This document shows, piece after piece, positions 30,578 to 40,026 of a stretch of 64,000 bases of DNA. The DNA is from Cesiribacter sp. SM1 (GTDB lineage Bacteria; Bacteroidota; Bacteroidia; Cytophagales; Cyclobacteriaceae). The notes below the pieces were generated by a model. That model ran no database searches, was not told where the DNA came from, and was given only the letters and a program-made list of their open reading frames with translations. Numbering within the stretch: position 1 is the first letter of the stretch; each line of letters begins with the position of its first letter. The stretch is taken from the NCBI RefSeq assembly GCF_020178975.1, contig NZ_JAHXBU010000091.1:248001-312000 (forward strand). Direction: 5' to 3'. Both the position numbers and the translations under genes were made by a program.

Positions 30578-33500
30578 ATGAAAAAAAATATCTTTTCACT
30601 CCTTTTCCTCATCCTCTGTTGCATCAGCAGCCATGCGCAGCATACTGCCGGACTTGTGCCTAAGGAAATAAAGAAAGGGCTTAGATTTTACCTGATCGAT
30701 GATGAGGCCGGACTCTCGAACAACACCATCAACAGCATGGTGCAGGACAAGCAGGGATTTATCTGGATAGGTACCATGGATGGATTGAACAGGTATGATG
30801 GCAGCAGCTTTGTTAAATATAAAATGGATGGCCGCTCTCCTTCGCTCTTGTATAATTACATACAGCACCTGGCGGTAGACGAAAAAGGAGACATCCTGAT
30901 TTCTACAGATGGAGGATTAAATGTTTTTGATGTAAGCAAAGAAGCTTTCCGGGCTTATACCACCGAAAACGGTCTGCTACAGAACTACGTGAATACTGCC
31001 ATACCCATGCCCGATGGCAGCATTATCCTGGGCATTTATAAGGGTGGCATACAACTGCTGCAGCCCAATGGCAGCCTTAAACAACTAAATGGATCGGTAC
31101 GGGAACAAAAAGACCTCTCCTCCATAGAAATATCCTGCATGGCCCTGCAGGGCGACAGTATCTTATGGGTGGGTACCTACAATGGCGGCTTAAATAAATT
31201 TCGGCTTAAGGATAAAAAGGCAGATCACATCACTTTTAGCTACAAAGAAGCCGCTTCAACCATCAACCACCTCTACCTGGATCAGGAGGGCAACACCTGG
31301 GTAGGTACAATGTCGGGGCTCTATGTAATTACCGTTTCTGCAGACACCATTTTTACAGGAGCCTCTCACAACCGGGGCAAGGGCCTAAGCGATGCAGAAG
31401 TATTATGCCTGCAGGAAGATGATAGGGGCAATATATGGATTGGTACCCGCAACGGTGGCTTGAACATAGTTAACAAGCAGGAGTTCCTGACGAAAAAGGG
31501 GCAGGCCCAGTTTGAATGGTTTCTACCCAGAGATGATGGCGAAAGCGTTTACAACCGTACTGTATCCAGCATTCTTAAGGACCGGAACGGCAATATGTGG
31601 CTTGGCACCAGCACAGGCATCAATTTTGTAGATCCCAAGGGCGAAAAACTAATGCTGCTCCGCCGTAAGCCCACAAGCAGTGGAGAAACGCTGGCACACA
31701 ACCGCATTGGTGCCCTTGAGCATGATGCAAATGGCGATCTGTGGATCGGAACAGATGGCGGCGGACTCAACCTGGTGGAGGCCGCAAGCGGCAGCATCAG
31801 GCACTTTCAGCATTCACCCACCGATCCTGCCAGCCTCAGCAACGATTATGTTCTAGCTTTGAAAAAGGACAGCCGGGGATATCTGTGGGTGGGCACCTAC
31901 CGCGGGGGGCTCAGCCGTATGGATCCTGAAACAGGAAAGTGCAGGCATTACCTGCAGGGGCCGGTAAGCAGCGGCAGTGATGTCAGAACCATTGTGGAAG
32001 ATTCTAGAAACAGGTTGTGGGTAGGCACCAACCGGGGTGGACTCTACCGCTACGATGAACACGCGGATAAATTCCTGCCTATTGAAAAGACAGGTGCATT
32101 GGATATCCGCGACATAGAGGAAGCCCCAAACGGAGGCCTGTGGCTTGCTACTTATGGAGATGGCATTGGCTTTTATCTGCCTGAAGCAGATTCCATAAGA
32201 TTTTTCAACACCTCCAACACAGCAGGTTTAAGCAGCAATATTGTTTTTTCCCTGGTGCAAACCCTAAATGGTGAAATCTGGGCAGGCACACAATATGGGG
32301 GACTTATAAAATTTAACCCCAGCACCGGTTCGGTACAGGTTTATTCTGAACAGCATGGTCTTGCCAACAACACCGTCAGTAGCCTGCTCCTGGAAAATGA
32401 GCAACACCTGTGGATCGGTACCTTAAGCGGCATTTCCCATCTGCATATCCCCACGGAAAAGATCAGCAGTTTAGCCTACCCTGCAAACAACAGTGCCGGC
32501 GAATTAAACCACAATGCGGTAAGCAGGGGGGCTGGTGGCTACATATATTTTGGAGGAAATAAAGGCATTAGTTTGTTCCATCCTCAGGAAGTAAGAGCAG
32601 CGCAGCCTGCTCCTCCCCTTATGCTCACCGCTCTTAAGCTGTTTAACAAGCTGGTACCGGTAAATCATGATGATGAACAGGCAGTGCTCCGGCAATCCCT
32701 CTCCCATCAAAAAGTGGTTGTACTACCCTATGACCAAAGCCTGATCTCGATTGATTTTGCTGCCTTACAGTACCCTTTTTCTGATAATGTTTCATACTCC
32801 TACACCTTAGAGAACTATAACAGCCACTGGATTGAGGCAGGCAATGTGGGCACGGCAAACTTCAGCAATCTGCCCCCTGGCAGGTACCTCTTCAGGGCTA
32901 AGGCACAGCACTCGTCCGATGCGGAAAATGCCTCCTACGCAACCCTAAGCATTATTATTACGCCTCCTTTCTGGAAAACACTTCCGGCCTATGTTATCTA
33001 TACCCTGCTGCTGATCCTGCTCTTTTATGGGGCCATGAAATACTACACCGAACGGGTTAAACTCCAGAACTCGCTGCTCTTGGAGAAAAAGCAGCGCCAG
33101 CTGGAGCACGACCTCAATGAGGAAAGGTCACGCTTTTTCACCAGTTTTTCGCATGAGCTTAAAACACCACTCACGCTTATTCTGGCACCGATAGAAGATT
33201 TAGCCGCTAAAGCAAAAAGCAGAGAAGATAAAACAAGCCTGGGGCTGGTGCAGAAAAATGCCAGATACCTGCTACAGCTCATCAATAAGCTGCTGGACTT
33301 CAGAAAAACAGAAGTGGGCCTCAATGAGCTAAAGCTTGCCCAGTACAGGCTTAAGCCCATTGTTGAGAACTGGTTCAACAACTATAAGCCCCTGACTTAC
33401 AAAAAGAAGATTAACTTCTGTTACCAGGCTCCGGAAGAGGAAGTTGTGGCGTGGGTAGATCTGGAAAAGCTCCAGATCATGGTCTACAACCTGCTCACCA

Positions 33501-34693
33501 ATGCCATTAAGTTTACTCCTAAAAATGGTACCATTGAATTAAAGCTCTTTGCCGACCACACCCATGTGTACATTCAGGTGCAGGATACAGGCGAAGGCAT
33601 CTCCCCGGATGCCCTGCCACACATCTTCGAGTGGTACTACAGAGCCGGTGATACAAATAAAAAAGGTACCGGAATAGGCCTGGCCCTCTCACAAAGGCTG
33701 GCAGCGCTTCACCATGGTAACATTCTGGCAGAAAGCAGGCCAAAAGAAGGCAGCAGCTTTACCATATCGCTGCCCCTGGATCACGAACTACCCCCGCACC
33801 TGCAGCAGGAGCTGGAAGCCGTACTTAGCCCTCAGGAGGACACACAACTGATTCCCCTCCTGCCCGGGGAAGAACTGGCAGGCCCCCAGGAAGAGTGCGA
33901 AGAAAAAATTATTCATACCGGCGATGGCAACAGGGAAGTGCTCCTGCTCATTGACGATAACCCGGGCATCCTTCAGTATCTCAGCGGCCTGCTGAAAAAC
34001 GACTATCACCTTATTACCGCACAGGATGGAGTGCAGGGCCTGGAAAAGGCCTGCCAGTATGTTCCTGATCTGATCATCTCCGACATCTGCATGCCTGGTA
34101 AAAACGGACTTGAGCTATGCAAATGCCTGAAACAGAATGCTGCTACCACGCATATCCCGGTAATTCTGCTAACAGTCAACGACAGCGATGAATCTATCAA
34201 AGAAGGGTTTGAGGAAGGGGCAGATCACTACATCACCAAGCCCTTCAATGGACAGCTACTTTTAACCAGGATCAAAAGCCTGCTCAGCAAACGCAGGCAA
34301 CTCAGAGAATACTTCCAGAATAAAACTGGAGAAACTGTAAGTGCAGAGGAAGAGAACTCGCCCCTTTTCCGCCGGGAAAAGCAGTTCCTGGAAGCCCTGG
34401 AAAGCACCATCCTTTCCCAGATTCAGGCAGATGAGGCCAATGTTGAGGCTATTGCACATTCTATGGCCATGAGCAGAACATCGCTTTACAGAAAAATTAA
34501 GGCAGTTACCGGGCAAAACATCAATGAATACATCCGAACCGTTAAATTAAAAAGAGCTGCCCAGCTCATGAACGAACAAGGGCTAAATGTATCTCAGGCC
34601 GCACACGAGGTAGGCTTTAGCAGCATGAAATACTTCCGTAAACTATTCAAAGACCAGTTTGGGAAGCTGCCCTCCGATCTTACTAAAGAATAG
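30578..34693 (+). CDS. Hybrid two-component system regulator (HTCS)
   Basis: 1371 residues from the ATG at 30578, which opens a signal peptide (MKKNIFSLLFLILCCISSHA); an upstream TTG at 30557 is not needed. In order: a periplasmic sensor of about a dozen propeller repeats (core DxxGxxWIGTxxGGLxR, 35-720), a Y_Y_Y domain (about 735-795), a membrane segment (about 803-825), a kinase dimerisation domain with His859 in SFSHELKTPLTLI, an ATPase domain, a receiver with Asp1169 in LIISDICMPGKNG, and a C-terminal AraC DNA-binding domain. Such proteins bind an oligosaccharide in the periplasm and switch on the adjacent PUL. It is divergent from the susC operon, its most likely target. Confidence 0.95.
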   Translation: MKKNIFSLLFLILCCISSHAQHTAGLVPKEIKKGLRFYLIDDEAGLSNNTINSMVQDKQGFIWIGTMDGLNRYDGSSFVKYKMDGRSPSLLYNYIQHLAVDEKGDILISTDGGLNVFDVSKEAFRAYTTENGLLQNYVNTAIPMPDGSIILGIYKGGIQLLQPNGSLKQLNGSVREQKDLSSIEISCMALQGDSILWVGTYNGGLNKFRLKDKKADHITFSYKEAASTINHLYLDQEGNTWVGTMSGLYVITVSADTIFTGASHNRGKGLSDAEVLCLQEDDRGNIWIGTRNGGLNIVNKQEFLTKKGQAQFEWFLPRDDGESVYNRTVSSILKDRNGNMWLGTSTGINFVDPKGEKLMLLRRKPTSSGETLAHNRIGALEHDANGDLWIGTDGGGLNLVEAASGSIRHFQHSPTDPASLSNDYVLALKKDSRGYLWVGTYRGGLSRMDPETGKCRHYLQGPVSSGSDVRTIVEDSRNRLWVGTNRGGLYRYDEHADKFLPIEKTGALDIRDIEEAPNGGLWLATYGDGIGFYLPEADSIRFFNTSNTAGLSSNIVFSLVQTLNGEIWAGTQYGGLIKFNPSTGSVQVYSEQHGLANNTVSSLLLENEQHLWIGTLSGISHLHIPTEKISSLAYPANNSAGELNHNAVSRGAGGYIYFGGNKGISLFHPQEVRAAQPAPPLMLTALKLFNKLVPVNHDDEQAVLRQSLSHQKVVVLPYDQSLISIDFAALQYPFSDNVSYSYTLENYNSHWIEAGNVGTANFSNLPPGRYLFRAKAQHSSDAENASYATLSIIITPPFWKTLPAYVIYTLLLILLFYGAMKYYTERVKLQNSLLLEKKQRQLEHDLNEERSRFFTSFSHELKTPLTLILAPIEDLAAKAKSREDKTSLGLVQKNARYLLQLINKLLDFRKTEVGLNELKLAQYRLKPIVENWFNNYKPLTYKKKINFCYQAPEEEVVAWVDLEKLQIMVYNLLTNAIKFTPKNGTIELKLFADHTHVYIQVQDTGEGISPDALPHIFEWYYRAGDTNKKGTGIGLALSQRLAALHHGNILAESRPKEGSSFTISLPLDHELPPHLQQELEAVLSPQEDTQLIPLLPGEELAGPQEECEEKIIHTGDGNREVLLLIDDNPGILQYLSGLLKNDYHLITAQDGVQGLEKACQYVPDLIISDICMPGKNGLELCKCLKQNAATTHIPVILLTVNDSDESIKEGFEEGADHYITKPFNGQLLLTRIKSLLSKRRQLREYFQNKTGETVSAEEENSPLFRREKQFLEALESTILSQIQADEANVEAIAHSMAMSRTSLYRKIKAVTGQNINEYIRTVKLKRAAQLMNEQGLNVSQAAHEVGFSSMKYFRKLFKDQFGKLPSDLTKE

Positions 34694-34782
34694 ACCTGGC
34701 ATTTACCGCACCACAAGGCATGTATTCAGGTGAGGCAGCAGCAGCATAACAGAAATAAAAAAGGGTGATGAATGAACAAGCT

Positions 34783-35655
34783 CTATTTTGATTGCTTCTG
34801 ATAAACCCTCACATAATCTACCATATACTTCCTGGGAAAAGCAGTGGCTGAAGGATCTCCGCCGTTTGAGCCAAGGGCAAGGTTCAGCAAAATGTAATGG
34901 GGCTGGTGAAAAGGATTGAAGCCATCAGGATTAAGGGTCTGGCTTAGGTCAACCTCATTGAGCAACTCATCATCCAGGTAAAGCCGGAGGTAACTTTCTG
35001 TCCAGTCCATTTTCCAGACATGGAACTTCTGCGGCCATTCAGGATCCTTTTCGATAAAATGGGTAAAAGGGATTTTTTGCTCATCCCAAACTGCCCGATT
35101 TCTTTCATCAGCCCAGGCAGCATTCGCCAGGATTGTTCCTTTCCTGTTCACTCGGTAATACTCCATCAGGTCTATCTCGCCGTTGGCCGGCCAGGGCTTG
35201 GTTTCGCCCAGGGTCCAGATGGCAGGCCACAAGCCCATGGCCGTATCAATTTTTGCACGCACCTCCAGCATGCCGTATCTAAAGCTTCTTTTACCCCTGC
35301 TGTTAATGCTTGCCGAGGTATATTCCGCAAACTGACGATTCTGCTTCCAATCCTGGCTGGAGGCTTCATAGCGGGGGTTGCTTACCTGCTCACGCTTTCC
35401 TTCTATCACCAGCACTCCGTTAGAAACATTAGCGTTCTCCGGCTGGTACCACTGCAGTTCCTGGTTTCTTACAAAGCCTCTTTCATACGACCAGCTGCTG
35501 CTATCAGGCTTTCCGTCCTGCTCAAACTCATCGTGCCAGAGCAGGCTGTAGCCTTCCTTTGCTGCCGGCGGGGCAGTGTCTGGCCTGTAGGCGGCCTGTT
35601 TTTTACTGCAGGCAAAAAGGCCTATGATCAACAAAAAGAGATAGCTGTGTTTCAT
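34783..35655 (-). CDS. GH16 family endo-glycosidase lipoprotein
   Basis: About 290 residues. MKHSYLFLLIIGLFAC is a lipoprotein signal with Cys16. The GH16 jelly roll carries the catalytic signature NGEIDLMEYY (ExDxxE, near 155-162), preceded by GLWPAIWTLGE and followed by FHVWKMDWTESYLRLYLDD. GH16 enzymes hydrolyse internal beta-1,3 or beta-1,4 bonds in laminarin, agar, carrageenan or beta-1,3-galactan. This gene ends the sigma-driven operon, seven bases after the DUF1080 gene, and next to galactosidases, so an endo-beta-1,3-galactanase is plausible. An ATG two codons upstream (35661) is also possible. Confidence 0.92.
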   Translation of the reverse strand: MKHSYLFLLIIGLFACSKKQAAYRPDTAPPAAKEGYSLLWHDEFEQDGKPDSSSWSYERGFVRNQELQWYQPENANVSNGVLVIEGKREQVSNPRYEASSQDWKQNRQFAEYTSASINSRGKRSFRYGMLEVRAKIDTAMGLWPAIWTLGETKPWPANGEIDLMEYYRVNRKGTILANAAWADERNRAVWDEQKIPFTHFIEKDPEWPQKFHVWKMDWTESYLRLYLDDELLNEVDLSQTLNPDGFNPFHQPHYILLNLALGSNGGDPSATAFPRKYMVDYVRVYQKQSK

Positions 35656-35662
35656 GCTCACA

Positions 35663-36463
35663 TCAGGGCTTCTGCTCCAGCTTTCTGATCTTTATTTCCC
35701 TGAAATCTATAGCCTGCCCTTCGCTTTGCAGGGCAATGAAGCCCTCCTTCAGCAATTTACCATCCTGTTTAAGGGAAGGATCGAAACCATTTACCACCCC
35801 TCCCCCAACCTGGGGCTTGCTGTATTGCAGCACGGTATCGCCATTGATGAGGTGGGTGATCAGCGAATCTCCCCATACGATAAGTTCTGCCCGTACCCAC
35901 TCACCGGCCTCATACGTTTTAGAGCTTGATTCGATACAATGCCTGGGATCTACCTGGCCCTGGTAAACTACATCGGTGCCAGGAGAACACATATTGCCGG
36001 TGGGCCGGGGTTTGCCATCGCCAAAACCGGCGAGGAGCTGCAACTCTACAGAAATCGGCCAGTCCTGCTCCTTCAGAATGGTTTTGGGGTCCTGGCTGTG
36101 AAACATAATGCCGCTGTTTTTATAGGTGTAGTCCGGCGCATCTTCCATCCATTGGTCGGCAAAGCGGTACTCTGCTACCAGGTGGTAAGAAGAGAAAGGT
36201 TCCTTATAGTACAAATGCCCGAAGCGATTATTAAAGGTTTCGTAATCATCATAGCGCACCTTCAGCAGTCCGTCTTCTACCCGAAAGGTATTGGCATAAT
36301 TATCACCAACCTCATGATGGTGAATCTTTACAATCCAGTCGTTAAGATCCTTGCCATTGAAAAGCGTCTGCCAATCCTCCTGGCTGTTATCTGTCTGAAT
36401 GGAGGTGCACTGAATAAAAATGAATGCCGCCACAAGCAATGCAGCACCTGAATAAACCTTCAT
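35663..36463 (-). CDS. DUF1080 (3-keto-disaccharide hydrolase-type) lipoprotein
   Basis: 266 residues with a lipoprotein signal ending FIFIQC. The mature part opens DWQTLFNGKDLNDWIVKI and contains YHLVAEYRFADQWMED, YKNSGIMFHSQD, WPISVELQLLAG and FIALQSEGQAIDFREIKI, which is the standard DUF1080 concanavalin-like fold. Some members hydrolyse 3-keto-glycosides; others probably bind or cut plant glycans. No oxidoreductase that would make a 3-keto sugar is nearby, so its role here is uncertain. It is tightly linked to the GH16 gene. Confidence 0.85.
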   Translation of the reverse strand: MKVYSGAALLVAAFIFIQCTSIQTDNSQEDWQTLFNGKDLNDWIVKIHHHEVGDNYANTFRVEDGLLKVRYDDYETFNNRFGHLYYKEPFSSYHLVAEYRFADQWMEDAPDYTYKNSGIMFHSQDPKTILKEQDWPISVELQLLAGFGDGKPRPTGNMCSPGTDVVYQGQVDPRHCIESSSKTYEAGEWVRAELIVWGDSLITHLINGDTVLQYSKPQVGGGVVNGFDPSLKQDGKLLKEGFIALQSEGQAIDFREIKIRKLEQKP

Positions 36464-36663
36464 GCTCTGTTTTTAATAAGTATCACTAACAATTTGAACC
36501 CTGTACCACTGTAAAGCAATCAACAAAAATCATCAACCCGGCTGTATTATTGAAAATATGCAGTCTTCTCCAAGTTAAGCATCAGGCTTCGCAATCCTAT
36601 TTTAAAACCGGGTAAAAGAACCCCTGCACCAATGTTTCTTTTTATGCGGGCATACACTTATCA

Positions 36664-38718
36664 TCACTCAAACCTCACTACTTTCCTGTGCTGATCCCTG
36701 AACAACACTGTAATGCTATTGTCGCTTTTAGCCTGCTTTATGCTCTTCACAGGCACGAGCTCTTCATCTGTCCACTGCTCACCTGATTTTTTCCAGAGCA
36801 TGAGTGTGGCATACAGTTCAGGCCCCTGCGGTTGGGGTTTAAACGAATCGGAGACATTGATCACTTTGCTTTCCTCACTAACAGGGTTCAGTCCACTGGT
36901 CTCCACTACTTCCATGCCCTCCCAGCCCTCCAGGGGAACCATGGCCAGCTGATAGCTGCCGTTGTCGATGATCTGCACTTCGTAGCCTTTTACCTTTTGT
37001 ACCTCTTGCCTGATTGGGGCATGTAGCTGCGGCAAAGCATAATGGCCCAGGCGAAGCTGCCCTATATCGGTACTGATGTTTCTGTCGATGCGCAAAATGC
37101 CGTTGGGCAGGGGGATATCGGCCAGCTGCAGTTTATACTGATCGTTGGTTTCCAGCACAACATCACGGTAGTACACCCCTTCTTCAAACTTTTTGAAAGT
37201 ATACAGCCGCAGGGCCTCCCAGGCACCTTTGCTGTTCCTGAACACATAGTTCATGGCTACTGCTCCCTCCTCACCATCGGCCTGCCAGGGAAATGCACTG
37301 TTGTAGGAGAGGCGGTTGTAGTTCTCAGTTGATCTGAACTTTTGCCAGTCGTCGGCTACCTTCTCGTGACACCAGGCGCGCACCTCTGCAGCACCAATGG
37401 CGGGGTAGTCGGTGATGAGGATGTTAGAACCTTCCTGGAAGTTGTTGTACACCTTATTACTATCAAACTTATCCTCCCAGGGGCCTTCGTTTTCTGTAGC
37501 GGTCCAGAAAGGGTTATCTGCCGGTACCAGCAGGCCCAGAAATGCCTTGCCCATCCAGTACACACTGCCACGGCAGCTATAGACCTGTACGGCAGGCTCA
37601 TAATGCCCGTAGAACCCAAGGGTAGGAACCCCATCTTCCATAAACCCGGGGTTTTGCATAAACTGGAGCAGGGTACCTGAGGCTATTCTGCGCATCCAGC
37701 CCCAATTGATGTCTTCATCCTGCAGAAAACCCATAAACGGAAAAGGACTGATGGAGGCAAAGCGATAGCTAATGCTGCGGCCCCACATGATCATGTTGCC
37801 GTCTTCTGAAAACAGGTAGGGATAGTTGCCGTTCAGGTCTTTGAAGTTATCCTGAAACCGGGAAGCATACCGGGGATAATACTCTTTACCAAAAAGCTCT
37901 GACCAGAGTATGCCGTACAGCTGGAAAGCCCACATGCTGTAGAAATCGTAAGCAGGAGAATCGTTGTACCAGCCATTGCCCCTGTAATGTGCCAGCGATT
38001 TTTCCAGGTATTCTTCCAGCAACGCTTCGTTTACCGCATACCCCTGCTCTTTGAAAAAGCTTAAGACGAAGATGTTGAAGAACTTCCAGTTGGAGTCTAC
38101 CGTTGGCCCGTCGCCATAGCTGATCATGGTGGCGGCAAGCTTGTCTTTTTGCTCCTGGCTAAGCGGATCCCAGATGGTTTCCGGCGTTACAAAGAGTGAA
38201 ATAGCCAGGGCACCAAACTCTACCAGGATCTGGCTGGGGCCACCATTCTTTGCCCGATGGGGAATAAAAGAGGGACTATCAGGATCGAGTAGCCTGCCGA
38301 TCTGATGCCTGTAATACTCCGCCACCTTTATGCCCCCTAACTCCAAAGCAGGATTCTCTTTCAAAAGCGGGGCTGCTACAAACAGGGTGCGGCATAAGCC
38401 TTCCAGCTTTTCCGTAGGTACCTGCTTTTCGTTGTGAGGGTAACTTTTACCTGGCTGCTTCGGGAACTTCATCGGGTCGTTCAGCTCGTTTATGTAGCCG
38501 AAAGCACCTTCCAGCAGGTAGCGGGCGGCATCAGCCCAGTGCGCCCGCGTCATGCCCGTGTGCGGGCTCAGCGTATAATCAGGATTGCTGATCGTGAAAA
38601 CCGGCTTATCTGCTACTCCTTTTGCTTCAGAAACAACAGACTGAGCCTGTAGCATCCCTGCAGAAAATGCACTACAGCAAAGGAAAAGCAGTATCAGGCT
38701 ATATTTGGGGTGCTTCAT
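36664..38718 (-). CDS. DUF2264 protein, candidate uronidase
   Basis: 684 residues with a signal peptide (MKHPKYSLILLFLCCSAFSAGMLQAQ, cut near 25). The first 400 residues are the DUF2264 all-helical barrel: EKLEGLCRTLFVAAPLL, DSNWKFFNIFVLSFFKEQG, GWYNDSPAYDFYSMWAFQLY, MIMWGRSISYRF and TLGFYGHYEPAVQVYSCRGS. A beta-rich C-terminal part of about 250 residues follows. DUF2264 members have been placed, as I recall, in CAZy GH154 (beta-glucuronidases that trim arabinogalactan). A shorter paralogue is at 43816-45090. The enzyme is probably periplasmic. A 200-base gap separates it from DUF1080 downstream. Confidence 0.82.
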   Translation of the reverse strand: MKHPKYSLILLFLCCSAFSAGMLQAQSVVSEAKGVADKPVFTISNPDYTLSPHTGMTRAHWADAARYLLEGAFGYINELNDPMKFPKQPGKSYPHNEKQVPTEKLEGLCRTLFVAAPLLKENPALELGGIKVAEYYRHQIGRLLDPDSPSFIPHRAKNGGPSQILVEFGALAISLFVTPETIWDPLSQEQKDKLAATMISYGDGPTVDSNWKFFNIFVLSFFKEQGYAVNEALLEEYLEKSLAHYRGNGWYNDSPAYDFYSMWAFQLYGILWSELFGKEYYPRYASRFQDNFKDLNGNYPYLFSEDGNMIMWGRSISYRFASISPFPFMGFLQDEDINWGWMRRIASGTLLQFMQNPGFMEDGVPTLGFYGHYEPAVQVYSCRGSVYWMGKAFLGLLVPADNPFWTATENEGPWEDKFDSNKVYNNFQEGSNILITDYPAIGAAEVRAWCHEKVADDWQKFRSTENYNRLSYNSAFPWQADGEEGAVAMNYVFRNSKGAWEALRLYTFKKFEEGVYYRDVVLETNDQYKLQLADIPLPNGILRIDRNISTDIGQLRLGHYALPQLHAPIRQEVQKVKGYEVQIIDNGSYQLAMVPLEGWEGMEVVETSGLNPVSEESKVINVSDSFKPQPQGPELYATLMLWKKSGEQWTDEELVPVKSIKQAKSDNSITVLFRDQHRKVVRFE

Positions 38719-38787
38719 AACTGTTGCACGATTGTAAATTGATCAGGCAGATTAAAAAACAGATACTGGCAGAATGTTAATTTGTAT

Positions 38788-39957
38788 TTACTTTGGCAGG
38801 CTTTTCTCTACATAGCGGTACATTTCGGAGGCTGCCAGCAGAAAAGCTCCTACCCCAAAGCCAGAGGTTGAATTAACATCCACCACCTGTCCCGGAATTG
38901 CTCTTTCTCCAATAGGCTGCACATAGCCTACTTTACCATTTGGTTGCATGGCAACATTGGTTAGGTAGTGGTATCCCTTTGCAGCAGCCGGCAGGTAGGT
39001 ACTCTTATCGAAGTGCCCATTATTAATCCCCCACAGCAGGCCGTAGGTAAAGAAAGCAGTACCGCTGGTCTCTGGTCCGGGGGCATGTGCCGGATCCAGA
39101 ATACTGCGTGTCCAGTAGCCTTCCGGCTGCTGTGATTTTATAATGGCTTCTGCCATTGCTTTATACCGCTGCACATAAAAATCATGTTTGGGTGCATCTT
39201 TTGGCAGGTCCTGCAGCACTTTGGCCAGGCCGGCAAATACCCAGCCATCGCCACGTGCCCAGAAGTCTTTTTTGCCGTTTGCACTTTTATGTTTCGGGTA
39301 TACGTACTTGGCATCGCGGTAGTAGAGCTGTTCTTCCGGATCATACATAATGGAATCGGCGTAGCTGTAGTACTCATACAGTTTCTCCAGGTACTGCTCA
39401 TTGCCGGTTTGCTTGTAGAGTTTTGTCATTACGGGCATTACCATATACAAGCCATCGGCCCACCACCAGTAATCCCTGTTAGGGGTGCTCATCTGGTACT
39501 CCATCACCTCTCGGGCACGGGCTATCTTGCGCTCATCCTTTTCTTTATCCAGGTTATAAAGATCAATGTAGGTCTGGAAAGCAATCTGCCAGTCGCCAAA
39601 GAGTACATAATCATCCTTTTCGCCATAGCTGTACTTCCAGTTAGCCTTGTCTGCAGACTTGGCCCCCATCCACTCGTTCTTCTCCGCCCAGGCTTCAGAA
39701 TACTGCCGGTATTCCTCCTTATTTGTCACCTTATAGGCTTCCATATTGCCGGTGTGGTAAGCTGCCACATCCCAGAAAGCCCAGCCGTGTTCAGGATTTG
39801 TTTCCTGCCAGTATTCATTTACTTTATGTATGACCCGGGCAACCTCTTTCTTTGATTTAGGCAGGGCAGGATAATTAGACTGACTGAAGGCTGCCATCAG
39901 CACAAAGCCACCCAGCAGAGCTCCTATGGTGTAGTAGGTAGTTGGTATCTTCTTCAT
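38788..39957 (-). CDS. GH105/GH88 family unsaturated uronyl hydrolase
   Basis: About 389 residues from the ATG at 39957 (MKKIPTTYYTIGALLGGFVLMAA, signal peptide or anchor); upstream in-frame ATGs exist. The (alpha/alpha)6 barrel has YVLFGDWQIAFQTYIDLYN, NRDYWWWADGLYMVMPVM with the catalytic Asp near 168, DFWARGDGWVFAGLAKVLQ and GTAFFTYGLLWGINNG. GH105 hydrates and removes the 4,5-unsaturated uronic acid left at chain ends by a polysaccharide lyase. That points to a lyase in the same pathway; the neighbouring BNR protein is the only candidate in the window. Confidence 0.9.
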   Translation of the reverse strand: MKKIPTTYYTIGALLGGFVLMAAFSQSNYPALPKSKKEVARVIHKVNEYWQETNPEHGWAFWDVAAYHTGNMEAYKVTNKEEYRQYSEAWAEKNEWMGAKSADKANWKYSYGEKDDYVLFGDWQIAFQTYIDLYNLDKEKDERKIARAREVMEYQMSTPNRDYWWWADGLYMVMPVMTKLYKQTGNEQYLEKLYEYYSYADSIMYDPEEQLYYRDAKYVYPKHKSANGKKDFWARGDGWVFAGLAKVLQDLPKDAPKHDFYVQRYKAMAEAIIKSQQPEGYWTRSILDPAHAPGPETSGTAFFTYGLLWGINNGHFDKSTYLPAAAKGYHYLTNVAMQPNGKVGYVQPIGERAIPGQVVDVNSTSGFGVGAFLLAASEMYRYVEKSLPK

Positions 39958-40026
39958 CTTTAACATCATTAAAATCAATTATTACTTACTGATACACAGT
40001 TTAAAAAAGGGCTGAACCATCAATCA

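Noticed and set aside
38719-38750. TTGCACGATTGTAA upstream of DUF2264 as a third LacI-type site
   Set aside because: The two halves are not symmetrical about the CG, so it does not form an operator.
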